Position numbers and translations under genes: made by a program
The notes under the pieces: generated by a model
Database searches by the model: none
The model's input: only the letters and a program-made list of their open reading frames with translations
What the model was told of the DNA's origin: nothing
DNA from: Sphingopyxis sp.
GTDB lineage: Bacteria; Pseudomonadota; Alphaproteobacteria; Sphingomonadales; Sphingomonadaceae
Assembly: GCA_013911715.1 (NCBI GenBank)
Contig: JACEST010000001.1
Coordinates: 1-64,000 of the forward strand
Direction of reading: 5' to 3'
Length of the DNA: 64,000 nucleotides
In this document: in pieces, positions 56,038 through 64,000 of the stretch
How the letters are laid out: every line of letters begins with the position of its first letter
Position numbering within the stretch: position 1 is the first letter of the stretch

Positions 56038-57330
56038 ATGGAATTCGACCTCACCGACCGGCAGGTCTATTGGCGTGACCGGGTACGCGATTTCATCACG
56101 CGCAAGGTGCGTCCGGCGATGGCGACCTATAAGGAACAGGACCTGGCGGGCGAGCGCTGGAAAGTCATCCAGGTGGTCGAGGATCTGAAGGCCGAGGCCA
56201 AGGCGGCGGGTATCTGGAACCTGTTCATGCCGCCGCGCAATGGCGGTCACCATCATGTCGATGAAAGCTATGAATTTGAAGGTCCGGGCCTTACCAACCT
56301 TGAATATGCGCTGTGCGCCGAAGAAATGGGGCGCGTCGGCTTCGCGTCCGAAGTGTTCAACTGCTCGGCCCCCGATACCGGCAATATGGAGGTGTTCCAC
56401 CGCTACGGCACCCGCGCGCAGAAGGACAAATGGCTCACCCCGCTGATGAATGGTCAGATTCGTTCGGCCTTTCTGATGACCGAACCGGCGGTCGCCTCGT
56501 CCGACGCGACCAACATCGAATGCCGCATCGACCGCGACGGCGATGATTATGTCATCAACGGCCGCAAATGGTGGTCATCCGGCGTTGGCGATCCGCGCTG
56601 CAAGGTCGCCATCGTGATGGGCAAGACCGATTTCGGGGCGAAACGCCACGCCCAGCAGTCGATGGTGCTGGTGCCGATGGACACGCCGGGGGTCAAAATC
56701 CTCCGTCATCTGCCGGTGTTTGGTTATGACGACGCCCCGCACGGGCATATGGAGGTCGAGCTCAAGGACGTCCGCGTCAATGCCGAAGATGCGATGCTGC
56801 TTGGCGAAGGGCGCGGCTTTGAAATCGCCCAAGGCCGCCTCGGGCCAGGCCGCATTCACCATTGCATGCGCACCATTGGCGTCGCCGAAGAGGCGCTCGA
56901 AAAAATGTGCAAGCGGCTCCAGACGCGCGTCGCGTTCGGCAAGACGATTGCCGAACACAGCATCTGGGAACAGCGCATTGCGCGGGCGCGCATCGACATC
57001 GAAATGACGCGCCTGCTGTGCCTCAAGGCCGCCGACATGATGGACAAAGTCGGCAACAAAAGCGCTGCGGCCGAAATCGCGATGATCAAGGTGCAGGCGC
57101 CGAACATGGCGCTGCAAATCATCGATGACGCCATTCAGGCGCATGGCGGCGGCGGCGTGTCCGACGATTTCGGGCTGGCATCGGCCTATGCGCACCAACG
57201 CACGCTGCGGTTGGCTGACGGTCCCGACGAAGTTCACGCCCGCGCCATTGCGCGGATCGAGCTGGCGAAGCACGCAGCGGTCAAGGATGCGACCGGCTTT
57301 TCGTCGGGCGATGTCGGGGTGAGCCGTTAA
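56038..57330 (+). CDS. Acyl-CoA dehydrogenase, ACAD10/11-like
   Basis: 430 residues from the ATG at 56038, with GGAAGG nine bases upstream. IWNLFMPPRNGGHHHVDES and EVFNCSAPDTGNMEVFHRYG lead into SAFLMTEPAVASSDATNIEC and VINGRKWWSSGVGDPRCKV. LQIIDDAIQAHGGGGVSDDF and LADGPDEVHARAIARIEL close the FAD site, the last typical of the FadE-type group that includes human ACAD10/11. A phosphotransferase-family gene, the other half of ACAD10/11, lies at 58651. A family A repeat follows. Confidence 0.92.
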   Translation: MEFDLTDRQVYWRDRVRDFITRKVRPAMATYKEQDLAGERWKVIQVVEDLKAEAKAAGIWNLFMPPRNGGHHHVDESYEFEGPGLTNLEYALCAEEMGRVGFASEVFNCSAPDTGNMEVFHRYGTRAQKDKWLTPLMNGQIRSAFLMTEPAVASSDATNIECRIDRDGDDYVINGRKWWSSGVGDPRCKVAIVMGKTDFGAKRHAQQSMVLVPMDTPGVKILRHLPVFGYDDAPHGHMEVELKDVRVNAEDAMLLGEGRGFEIAQGRLGPGRIHHCMRTIGVAEEALEKMCKRLQTRVAFGKTIAEHSIWEQRIARARIDIEMTRLLCLKAADMMDKVGNKSAAAEIAMIKVQAPNMALQIIDDAIQAHGGGGVSDDFGLASAYAHQRTLRLADGPDEVHARAIARIELAKHAAVKDATGFSSGDVGVSR

Positions 57331-57345
57331 CCCGCCGCCCCATGC

Positions 57346-57417
57346 CCGTTCGTGTCGAGCGAAGTCGAGACACCGTGCTGGACAGAGGGGCATCTCGACT
57401 TCGCTCGATGCGAACGG
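57346..57417. repeat. Palindromic intergenic repeat, family A (copy 3), supplying a ribosome site
   Basis: CCGTTCGTGTCGAGCGAAGT... from 57346 pairs with an inverted arm ending CTCGATGCGAACGG at 57417. GGAG at 57416-57419 straddles its right edge and lies nine bases before the GTG start of the alcohol dehydrogenase gene. Confidence 0.85.
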
Positions 57418-57428
57418 AGAAGTAAAAA

Positions 57429-58520
57429 GTGACCAAAGCTGCCATCCTGATCGCCCCAAACCAGCCGCTCTCTATCGAAAGCGTAGTGGTCGATGGCCCC
57501 GCCCCGCGCGAGGTGCGCATCCGCACCGCCGCGTGCGGGCTGTGCCACAGCGACCTGCATTTTATCGAGGGCACCTATCCGCACCCGCTGCCCGCCATTC
57601 CCGGCCATGAAGCGGCAGGGATTGTCGAGGCGGTGGGCAGCGAAGTGCGCACGGTCAAAGTCGGCGACGCCGTCGTCACCTGTTTGTCGGCGTTTTGCGG
57701 GCACTGCGAATTTTGCGTCACCGGACGGATGTCGCTGTGCCTTGGCGGCGACACACGGCGGTCGCAGGGATCAAGCCCGCGCATCACCCGCCCCGATGGC
57801 TCGCCGGTGGGCCAGATGCTGAACCTCAGCGCGTTTGCCGAAGTGATGCTGGTGCACGAACATGCGTGCGTCGCGGTCAACCCTGACATGCCATTGGATC
57901 GCGCTGCGGTGCTCGGCTGCGCGGTGACCACAGGCGCGGGCGCGATTTTCAATACGTGCAAGGTGACGCCGGGTGAAACCGTAGCGGTGGTCGGCTGCGG
58001 CGGGGTTGGCCTCGCGACGATCAACGCGGCCAAGATTGCCGGGGCCGGGCGCATCATCGCCGCCGATCCGGTGCCCGAAAAGCGCGCGCTAGCGATCAGG
58101 CTCGGCGCGACCGATGTCATCGATCCAACGGACGCCGATGCCGCCAAGCAGATTGTCGAGCTGACCAGGGGCGGCGTTGATCATGCCATCGAAGCGGTCG
58201 GGCGACCCGCCTCGGCTGCGTTGGCGGTGGGTTCGCTGCGGCGCGGCGGCACGGCGACCATCCTGGGCATGATGCCCTTGTCCGAAAAGGTCGGCCTCAG
58301 CGCGATGGACCTGCTCGCGAGCAAGAAATTGCAGGGCGCATTGATGGGCGGCAACCGTTTCCCGGTCGATCTGCCGCGACTCGTCGATTTCTATCTGCGC
58401 GGGTTGCTCGATCTCGACAGCATCATTGCTGAGCGAATTCCGCTCACGGCGATCAATGACGGCTTTGAAAAAATGAAACGGGGCGACAGCGCGCGCAGCG
58501 TGATCGTGTTCGATCAATGA
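57429..58520 (+). CDS. Zinc-dependent alcohol dehydrogenase family protein
   Basis: 363 residues, medium-chain dehydrogenase fold. The catalytic-zinc Cys is in ACGLCHSDLHF, and PGHEAAGIV has the His/Glu. The structural-zinc Cys cluster is CGHCEFCVTGRMSLC. The NAD motif is VAVVGCGGVGLATINAAKI. The start is GTG at 57429 with GGAGAAG from the palindromic repeat upstream. It belongs to the class III/long-chain-like group that includes formaldehyde and aryl alcohol dehydrogenases. Its substrate is not fixed by sequence. Confidence 0.92.
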   Translation: MTKAAILIAPNQPLSIESVVVDGPAPREVRIRTAACGLCHSDLHFIEGTYPHPLPAIPGHEAAGIVEAVGSEVRTVKVGDAVVTCLSAFCGHCEFCVTGRMSLCLGGDTRRSQGSSPRITRPDGSPVGQMLNLSAFAEVMLVHEHACVAVNPDMPLDRAAVLGCAVTTGAGAIFNTCKVTPGETVAVVGCGGVGLATINAAKIAGAGRIIAADPVPEKRALAIRLGATDVIDPTDADAAKQIVELTRGGVDHAIEAVGRPASAALAVGSLRRGGTATILGMMPLSEKVGLSAMDLLASKKLQGALMGGNRFPVDLPRLVDFYLRGLLDLDSIIAERIPLTAINDGFEKMKRGDSARSVIVFDQ

Positions 58521-58547
58521 CGGATATCTCTGCACGATCCCCCCACA

Positions 58548-58639
58548 CCGCCCGCCCTGAGCGTGTCGAAGGGCTGTCCTTTTCTTTCGAAGGTAGCAGG
58601 AAAGGACAATCCTTCGACAAGCTCAGGATGGACGGGGTA
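58548..58639. repeat. Palindromic intergenic repeat, family B (copy 4), next to a ribosome site
   Basis: CCGCCCGCCCTGAGCGTGTC... from 58548 pairs with an inverted CCTTCGACAAGCTCAGGATG... to about 58639. AGGA at 58639-58642, at its right edge, lies eight bases before the ATG at 58651. Confidence 0.85.
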
Positions 58640-58650
58640 GGAAACTGAAT

Positions 58651-59724
58651 ATGGCTGGAGATATCGACGCCCAATCCGCCTTTACCGGTACGGTCGAACC
58701 CGAAGGCGCAGACAGGCTGGACGAAGCACGGCTGACCGCTTGGATGGCGGCCAATGTAGAAGGTTTTGCTGGCCCCATCCACCTCAGCAAATTCAAGGGC
58801 GGCCAGTCGAACCCGACCTATAAAATCGCCGCTGTGTCGGGCGATTATGTCCTGCGCCGCAAACCGTTTGGCGCGCTGCTGCCCAGCGCCCATGCCGTCG
58901 ACCGCGAATATCGCGTGCAAGCGGGGGTCGGCAAATTGGGCTTCCCGGTCGCGCGCCAATATGGGCTGTGCACCGACGACAGCGTCATCGGCAGCTGGTT
59001 CTATGTCATGGCCATGGTCGATGGCCGCACCATCTGGAACGGCGCGATGCCGGGCGCCGAGCCCGGCGCGCGCCGCGCGACCTATATGGCGATGATCGAC
59101 ACGCTGGCGCAGCTCCACAACATTAATGTTGAAGCCGCAGGCCTGTCCGAATTCGGCAAGCCCGGCAATTATTTCGGGCGGCAGGTCGATCGCTGGACCA
59201 AGCAATATCGGCTGTCCGAAACCGAGCTGATGCCCGAAATGGAACAGCTGATCGCCTTCCTGCCCGCCAGCTTGCCCGAACAGACACGCACCAGCGTCGT
59301 CCACGGCGATTACCGCATCGACAATATGATCTTTGCGCATGACCGCGCCGAGGTGCTGGCGGTGCTCGACTGGGAACTTTCGACGCTGGGCGATCCGCTC
59401 GCCGATTTCACCTATGTCGCGATGGCGTGGGTGACCGAAAATGGCGGACGTTCGGGGGTGATGGACCTTGACCGTGCCGCGCTCGGCATTCCCGAACTGG
59501 ATGAAGTGGTGGATCGTTACTGCGCCGCCACGAACCGCGCCTCGGTGCCTGACATGAACTGGTATTTCGCCTATAATTTCTTCCGCCTCGCGGGCATTAT
59601 CCAGGGCATCAAGAAACGCGTGATCGATGGCACCGCCTCGTCGCAGCACGCGAAAGATATGTCAGCGCGTGTTCAGCCGCTCGCGGCCACGGCTTGGGCC
59701 TTTGCACAGAAAGCAGGCGCATGA
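58651..59724 (+). CDS. Phosphotransferase (APH) family protein, ACAD10/11-like
   Basis: 357 residues. The kinase-like fold shows GGQSNPTYKIAAVSGDYVLRRKP (nucleotide loop), VVHGDYRIDNMIFA (catalytic HxD loop) and LAVLDWELSTLGDPLADFTY (metal-binding Asp). In eukaryotes this domain is fused to the acyl-CoA dehydrogenase ACAD10/11 and phosphorylates 4-hydroxyacyl-CoA. Its closeness to the acyl-CoA dehydrogenase at 56038 suggests a similar 4-hydroxy acid pathway. The stop overlaps the next gene's ATG. Confidence 0.88.
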   Translation: MAGDIDAQSAFTGTVEPEGADRLDEARLTAWMAANVEGFAGPIHLSKFKGGQSNPTYKIAAVSGDYVLRRKPFGALLPSAHAVDREYRVQAGVGKLGFPVARQYGLCTDDSVIGSWFYVMAMVDGRTIWNGAMPGAEPGARRATYMAMIDTLAQLHNINVEAAGLSEFGKPGNYFGRQVDRWTKQYRLSETELMPEMEQLIAFLPASLPEQTRTSVVHGDYRIDNMIFAHDRAEVLAVLDWELSTLGDPLADFTYVAMAWVTENGGRSGVMDLDRAALGIPELDEVVDRYCAATNRASVPDMNWYFAYNFFRLAGIIQGIKKRVIDGTASSQHAKDMSARVQPLAATAWAFAQKAGA

Positions 59725-60482
59725 AATTGTTCGATATGACCGGCAAGGTCGCCATCATCACCGGATCATCGCGCGGCATTGGCCAGGCGATCGCCGAGGA
59801 GCTGGCCGCCCATGGTGCCAAGGTCGCGATTACCGGGCGCAACATCGCCCCATGCGAAACGGTGGCGGCGGGCATCAACGCCGCACATCCGGGCGCGGCT
59901 ATTGCGGTGGCGTCGAGTCTCTCGGCGAAGGAGTCTTTGCAAAACCTCGTCGATGCCACGCGGGCCGCCTTTGGCCAGGTCGATGTCCTCATCTGCAACG
60001 CGGCGTCAAACCCGCATTATGGACCGATGGCGACCATTACCGACGAGCAATTGCGCAAAACGCTCGACCACAATATCGTCGCGCAGCACTGGCTGATCCA
60101 GATGGTCGCACCCGAAATGATCGAACGCAACGCGGGGTCGATTATCATCATTTCGTCGATTGGCGGTTTGCGCGGATCGCCGATATTGGGCGCTTATGCG
60201 ATCACCAAAGCGGCGGATATCCAGATGACCAAGAATCTTGCGCGCGAATATGGGCCGCATAATGTGCGTATCAATGCGATCGCGCCGGGGCTGGTGAAAA
60301 CCGATTTTGCCCGGGCGCTGTGGGAAAATCCCGAAAATCTGAAGGCGTCGACATCGGGTGCGGCGTTGGGGCGCATCGGCGAGCCGCGCGAAATCGCGGG
60401 CGCTGCCGTCTTTCTCGCCTCCGATGCCTCGACCTTCATGACCGGCCAGACAATCATAGTGGATGGAGGAGTCGTCGTATGA
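59721..60482 (+). CDS. SDR family oxidoreductase (second)
   Basis: 253 residues. GKVAIITGSSRGIGQAIAEEL is the cofactor motif, NAASNPHYGP, IIISSIGGLRGS and GAYAITKAADIQMTK hold the catalytic Ser, Tyr and Lys, and FMTGQTIIVDGGVVV closes the fold. Note NAA in place of the usual NNAG. The ATG overlaps the phosphotransferase stop (59721-59724), and the stop overlaps the next SDR start. It is part of a strictly coupled four-gene string. Confidence 0.9.
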   Translation: MKLFDMTGKVAIITGSSRGIGQAIAEELAAHGAKVAITGRNIAPCETVAAGINAAHPGAAIAVASSLSAKESLQNLVDATRAAFGQVDVLICNAASNPHYGPMATITDEQLRKTLDHNIVAQHWLIQMVAPEMIERNAGSIIIISSIGGLRGSPILGAYAITKAADIQMTKNLAREYGPHNVRINAIAPGLVKTDFARALWENPENLKASTSGAALGRIGEPREIAGAAVFLASDASTFMTGQTIIVDGGVVV

Positions 60483-61276
60483 CCGGAGCATTGTCGGGCA
60501 AAATTGCCATCATCACCGGTGCCGGTTCGGGCATCGGCCGCGCCTCGGCGATCCGCTTTGCTGCCGAAGGCGCAAAGCTTGTGCTGGGCGACATGGCAGC
60601 TTCGGTGCACGATACCGCCGCGATGATCGGCGATGCCGCAACGGCGGTACAGATGGACGCTGGGGAGGAAGCCGATGTCGCGGCGCTGGTCGCCAAGGCG
60701 ATCGACCTGCATGGCCAGCTCGACATCGCCTTTGCCAATGCGGGCATTTCCGGCGGAATGGCGGGGATTTTCGACAACACGGTCGAAAATTTCACCAGCG
60801 TCCTGCGCGTCAACCTGATCGGCCCCTGGCTGATGGTCAAGCACGCGGGCAAGGTCATGGCCGATGCCGGGCGCGGCGGTTCGATCATCCTGACCGCCAG
60901 CGTCGCCGGCATCCGTTCGGGCGCGGGCGGCCCGCCCTATTCGGCATCGAAAGCGGGCGTGATCAATCTGGCACAGGTTTCGGCGCAGCAATTGTCGGCG
61001 ACCAACGTCCGCTGCAACGCCATCTGCCCAGGGCTCACCGAAACCGGAATGACCAAACCAACCTTTGATTATGCCAAGGAAAAAGGCGTCACCGACAAAA
61101 TCGGCCGCCTCAACCCGCTGCGCCGCGGCGCACAGCCCGAAGAGCTGGCCAATGTCGCGCTGTTCCTCGCCAGCGACCAATCGAGCTATATCAATGGGCA
61201 GGCGATTGCGGTCGACGGTGGCCTCTCTTCGTCGCACCCGGTCACGCGCCAGTTGACGGGGCAGACGGCGGTATGA
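60479..61276 (+). CDS. SDR family oxidoreductase (third)
   Basis: 265 residues. IAIITGAGSGIGRASAIRFAA is the cofactor motif, with Asp (LVLGDMAAS) after the second strand suggesting NAD preference. NAGISGGMAGIF, ILTASVAGIRSG and PPYSASKAGVINLAQ hold the active-site residues, and YINGQAIAVDGGL the C-terminal motif. The ATG overlaps the previous SDR stop, and the TGA overlaps the hydrolase ATG. Substrate unknown, probably a hydroxyacyl-CoA or alcohol. Confidence 0.9.
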   Translation: MTGALSGKIAIITGAGSGIGRASAIRFAAEGAKLVLGDMAASVHDTAAMIGDAATAVQMDAGEEADVAALVAKAIDLHGQLDIAFANAGISGGMAGIFDNTVENFTSVLRVNLIGPWLMVKHAGKVMADAGRGGSIILTASVAGIRSGAGGPPYSASKAGVINLAQVSAQQLSATNVRCNAICPGLTETGMTKPTFDYAKEKGVTDKIGRLNPLRRGAQPEELANVALFLASDQSSYINGQAIAVDGGLSSSHPVTRQLTGQTAV

Positions 61277-62475
61277 GCCATGGCTTGAGCCTTGACCGGT
61301 TGAACCGCATTCCGGAATTTCTGGAACGCAAATATGTGGGGTCAGGCCGCCTGCCGCACGCCGCGACTTTGGTCGCGCGCCATGGCGAAATCGCGCATCT
61401 CAGCTGCATTGGTGAGGCGCGCCCCGGTCAGGCGCTCAAGGAAGACGCGATTTTCCGCATCGCCAGCATGACCAAGCCGATTACGTCGATCGCGCTGATG
61501 ATGCTGGTCGAGGAAGGGCGCGTTGCCCTGTCCGACCCCCTCGTCAAATATTGCCCCGAATTTGCCGATACCGGTGTGTTTGTCGCGGGCGGCGGGGCGA
61601 TTCCGTTCGTCACGCGGCGACCGGCGTCACCCATCCGCATTCTCGATGTGCTGCGCCACACGGCGGGCTTCACTTATGGCTTTCAGGAACGCAATCCGGT
61701 TGACGCGGCGTATCGTCTGGCAAAAATCGACGATTTCGATGCCGATTTCACCATGGACGCCTTCATCGCCAAAATCGCCAGCCTGCCGCTGCTGTTCGAC
61801 CCCGGCGCGCACTGGAATTATTCGATGGCAACCGACGTGCTCGGCGCAGTCGTCGAACGCGTCGCTGGCAAGCCCTTTGCCCAAGTGCTGGAAGAACGGA
61901 TTTTTGCCCCGCTCGGCATGTTCGATACCGGCTTCAAAGTGCCCGCCGACCAGCAGCACCGACTGACCGACGCATGGCATTTCCACCCCCAGCATCAAAT
62001 GGTGCCATTCGACAGCGGCGACCGCAGCCGCTGGGCCAAGGATCGCAGCTTTCATTCGGGCGGCGGCGGGCTGGTTTCCACGCTTGCCGATTATCACCGC
62101 TTTTGCGCCATGCTGCTCGGGCAGGGCAAGCTGGGCGACACCCGCATCATCAGCCGCAAGACGCTGGCAATGATGACCGCCAACCATCTGATCGGCGGCG
62201 GCGATTTGACGCAGCACAGTGTCGGTGCCTTTTCGGAAAGCGACAGCGCGGGTTCGGGCTTTGGCCTCGGCTTTGCCGTCACCATCGATGCTGCCCGCAC
62301 CGGCGGCCTGGCCACTAATGGCGATTTTTATTGGGGCGGCATGTTCTCGACCGGCTTCTTCGTCGATCCGGTTGAAAATCTGTCCATGGTCTTCATGACC
62401 CAGCTGATGCCATCTTCCACCTATGCGGTGCGGCGCGAGGTCAAGACAATGATCCATGCCGCGCTTGATGATTGA
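61273..62475 (+). CDS. Serine hydrolase, beta-lactamase/esterase fold
   Basis: 400 residues. The catalytic SxxK motif is RIASMTKPITSIAL with SMTK. The YxN-type motif is HWNYSMATDVLGAVV, where Ser replaces the central residue and Met the Asn. RSFHSGGGGLVSTLADY supplies the third motif. This places it with class C-like esterases (EstB-type) rather than true beta-lactamases. No signal peptide is visible, so it is probably cytoplasmic, and may cleave an ester or thioester intermediate of the surrounding pathway. Confidence 0.87.
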   Translation: MSHGLSLDRLNRIPEFLERKYVGSGRLPHAATLVARHGEIAHLSCIGEARPGQALKEDAIFRIASMTKPITSIALMMLVEEGRVALSDPLVKYCPEFADTGVFVAGGGAIPFVTRRPASPIRILDVLRHTAGFTYGFQERNPVDAAYRLAKIDDFDADFTMDAFIAKIASLPLLFDPGAHWNYSMATDVLGAVVERVAGKPFAQVLEERIFAPLGMFDTGFKVPADQQHRLTDAWHFHPQHQMVPFDSGDRSRWAKDRSFHSGGGGLVSTLADYHRFCAMLLGQGKLGDTRIISRKTLAMMTANHLIGGGDLTQHSVGAFSESDSAGSGFGLGFAVTIDAARTGGLATNGDFYWGGMFSTGFFVDPVENLSMVFMTQLMPSSTYAVRREVKTMIHAALDD

Positions 62476-62485
62476 AAACACGCCC

Positions 62486-62567
62486 TGTCACCCTGAACTT
62501 GTTTCAGGGTCCATGGCGCAAGGCTTAACCATAGCGCTATGGATGCTGAAACAAGTTCAGCATGACG
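62486..62567. repeat. Palindromic intergenic repeat, family C
   Basis: TGTCACCCTGAACTTGTTTC... from 62486 pairs with an inverted ATGCTGAAACAAGTTCAGCATGAC... to 62567. Each arm is itself a small hairpin (CCTGAAC...GTTTCAGG type). It lies between the hydrolase and FadJ-like genes. The latter has its own AGGAG 18 to 22 bases after the repeat. Confidence 0.85.
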
Positions 62568-62600
62568 AGTTCAAACTTTAGTCGACACAGGAGAATAACA

Positions 62601-64000
62601 ATGTCCGAAGCCATCCCCCAGTCCGTGTCCTTGCAAAAGGACGGCGACGTTGCCCTCGTCATCGTCAACAACCCGCCGGTCAACGCCTTGAGCTGGCATG
62701 TGCGCGAGGGGCTTGAAGCGCAGTTCACCGCTGCGCTGGCAGACGATGACGTCAAGGCGATCGTGCTGATCTGCGACGGCGCAACCTTTATCGCCGGGGC
62801 CGACATCAGCGAATTTGGCAAGCCGCCGCGCGGACCCGATTTCAACGCGGTGCTCAACAGCATCGAAATGGCGACCAAACCCGTCGTCGCCGCGATCCAC
62901 GGCACCGCGCTGGGCGGCGGGCTCGAAACCGCGCTCGTCTGCCATTACCGCGTCGCCGTCCCCTCGGCAAAGCTCGGCGTGCCCGAGGTCAAGCTCGGGC
63001 TGCTCCCCGGCGCAGGCGGCACCCAGCGCCTGCCGCGCGTCGTCGGCGTCGAAGCCGCTGCGGTCATGACGTCAACCGGCGACCCGGTGCCTGCGCCAAA
63101 GGCCAAGGATATGGGTCTTGTTGACCAAATTGCGGGCGAAGATTCGCTGCGCGCCGACGCCATTGCCTATGCCCGCGCGCGCATCGCCGACGGACCGCGC
63201 CCGACGCGCGACCGTCCCGTCATCGGCGATGCCAGCGGGCTCGAAGCGCTCAAGGCCGCCAACGCCAGACGCTGGAAGGGTTTTGAGGCGCCCTACGCCA
63301 ACCTCGCCTGCGTCGAAGCCGCCACGCGCCTGCCCTTCGAGGATGGGCTGGCGTTTGAGCGCACCGAATTCATGAAGTTGATGTTCGGCGCGCAATCGGC
63401 GGCGCAGCGCCACATCTTCTTCGCCGAACGCCAGGCCGCCAAGATCGATGGCCTGCCCAAGGAAACACAGTTGCGCGACATCAAAAAAGTCGGCGTCATC
63501 GGCGCGGGCACGATGGGCGGCGGGATTTCGATGAACTTCCTTCAGAAAGGCATCCCGGTCACCATCGTCGAAATGGCCGATGAAGCGCTCCAGCGCGGCG
63601 TCGGCGTGGTCCGCAAAAATTACGACGCCAGCGCCGCCAAGGGTCGGTTCAAACCCGAACAGGTCGATGCAATGATGGGTATCCTTTCGCCCTCGCTCAG
63701 CCTCGACGCGCTCGCCGACTGCGATCTGATCATCGAGGCGGTTTATGAGAATATGGAGGTGAAGAAGGATCTGTTCGGCAAACTCGACACAATCGCCAAG
63801 CCCGGCGCAATCCTCGCCTCGAATACCAGCTACCTTGACGTCAATGAAATCGCATCGGCGACCAGCCGTCCGCAGGACGTGGTCGGCATGCATTTCTTCT
63901 CGCCCGCCAATGTGATGAAGCTCTTGGAAGTCGTGCGGGGCGACGCGACCGCGCCCGACGTGCTCGCCACCGCGATGGCGATCGGGAAAAAGATCGGCAA
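62601..64000 (+). CDS. Multifunctional enoyl-CoA hydratase / 3-hydroxyacyl-CoA dehydrogenase, partial (3' end off the right edge)
   Basis: I translated this from the ATG at 62601, which has AGGAG upstream. About 466 codons are visible. The first part is a crotonase fold: VALVIVNNPPVNALSWHV, GATFIAGADISEFG, and HGTALGGGLETALVCHYRVA with GLLPGAGGTQRLPR (the two glutamates of the hydratase can be inferred from GLE and PEVKLG). The second is a dehydrogenase: KVGVIGAGTMGGGISMNFL, SNTSYLDVNEIA and GMHFFSPANVMKLLEVV. It is a FadJ/FadB alpha-type beta-oxidation enzyme and fits the acyl-CoA operon upstream. Confidence 0.93.
   Translation, partial: MSEAIPQSVSLQKDGDVALVIVNNPPVNALSWHVREGLEAQFTAALADDDVKAIVLICDGATFIAGADISEFGKPPRGPDFNAVLNSIEMATKPVVAAIHGTALGGGLETALVCHYRVAVPSAKLGVPEVKLGLLPGAGGTQRLPRVVGVEAAAVMTSTGDPVPAPKAKDMGLVDQIAGEDSLRADAIAYARARIADGPRPTRDRPVIGDASGLEALKAANARRWKGFEAPYANLACVEAATRLPFEDGLAFERTEFMKLMFGAQSAAQRHIFFAERQAAKIDGLPKETQLRDIKKVGVIGAGTMGGGISMNFLQKGIPVTIVEMADEALQRGVGVVRKNYDASAAKGRFKPEQVDAMMGILSPSLSLDALADCDLIIEAVYENMEVKKDLFGKLDTIAKPGAILASNTSYLDVNEIASATSRPQDVVGMHFFSPANVMKLLEVVRGDATAPDVLATAMAIGKKIG

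Noticed and set aside
30941..62567. CRISPR array made of the recurring intergenic repeats
   Set aside because: Copies are scattered, inverted rather than direct, and have no regular spacers.

Overview
This window is about 64 kb of GC-rich chromosomal DNA from an alphaproteobacterium, most probably Sphingomonadales and Sphingopyxis-like. That placement is inference. It rests on the gene order ppsR / origin / hemE / rho, on mnmE-mnmG-rsmG-parA-parB close by, on overall codon use, and on intergenic palindromes with TGAGCTTGTCGAAGG cores that I associate with sphingomonads. I see no rRNA, tRNA, CRISPR array or intact insertion sequence.

Region 1 (1-15.8 kb) is the replication-origin domain. A leftward operon ppsR-maf-aroE-coaE-dnaQ diverges from a rightward run hemE-hemJ-rho-terC. 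The 334-bp gap between ppsR and hemE carries a perfect DnaA box, two one-mismatch boxes and A+T-rich stretches, and is the likely oriC. Eight to ten kb further on, mnmE, mnmG, rsmG, parA and parB are packed together. One-mismatch parS sites lie between mnmE and mnmG and inside rsmG. mnmE has no ATG, GTG or TTG that keeps its conserved N-terminus and seems to start at ATT. A visibly less GC-rich two-gene module with a retropepsin-like protease interrupts this core at 7.4-8.2 kb.

Region 2 (16.0-26.1 kb) is a cell-surface region. It has a DUF4402 pilin-like subunit, a PapD-like chaperone and a 937-residue usher-like outer-membrane protein with C-terminal SdrD/carboxypeptidase-regulatory-like domains. 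A UDP-galactopyranose-mutase-like flavoprotein, a GtrA protein and two tandem paralogous GT-C-type membrane proteins follow. Together these could build and glycosylate an unusual chaperone-usher fibre, though that link is inference.

Region 3 (26.1-50.9 kb) is mixed housekeeping and accessory: MsrB, a PilZ protein with a C-terminal membrane anchor, a cytochrome P450 behind a TetR-type palindrome, a NatAB-like ABC exporter, queG, an EI24 protein, a PfkB-family kinase, a MarC protein, folD, yggT, argB, a queuosine-precursor transporter, an S9 peptidase, a NupC transporter with a hairpin over its ribosome binding site, an epoxide hydrolase, a Phd/VapC toxin-antitoxin pair, 3-hydroxybutyryl-CoA dehydrogenase, a cobalamin adenosyltransferase, gluQRS, an HNH endonuclease and ppc.

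Region 4 (51-64 kb) is an acyl-CoA catabolism block: three acyl-CoA dehydrogenases, three SDR oxidoreductases, a zinc alcohol dehydrogenase, a phosphotransferase-family protein, a beta-lactamase-fold serine hydrolase, an MFS/GPH transporter and a multifunctional FadJ-like protein cut by the right edge. Two near-identical ACGTGAACGT operators sit before divergent acyl-CoA dehydrogenase genes, which suggests one regulator for both.

From 30.9 kb rightwards, long imperfect palindromes of several sequence families fill the intergenic gaps. Some lie between convergent genes. At least three end exactly at, or supply, the Shine-Dalgarno sequence of the next gene. A 265-bp element with 32-bp terminal inverted repeats and nested internal hairpins (47044-47308) looks like a MITE or a structured RNA.
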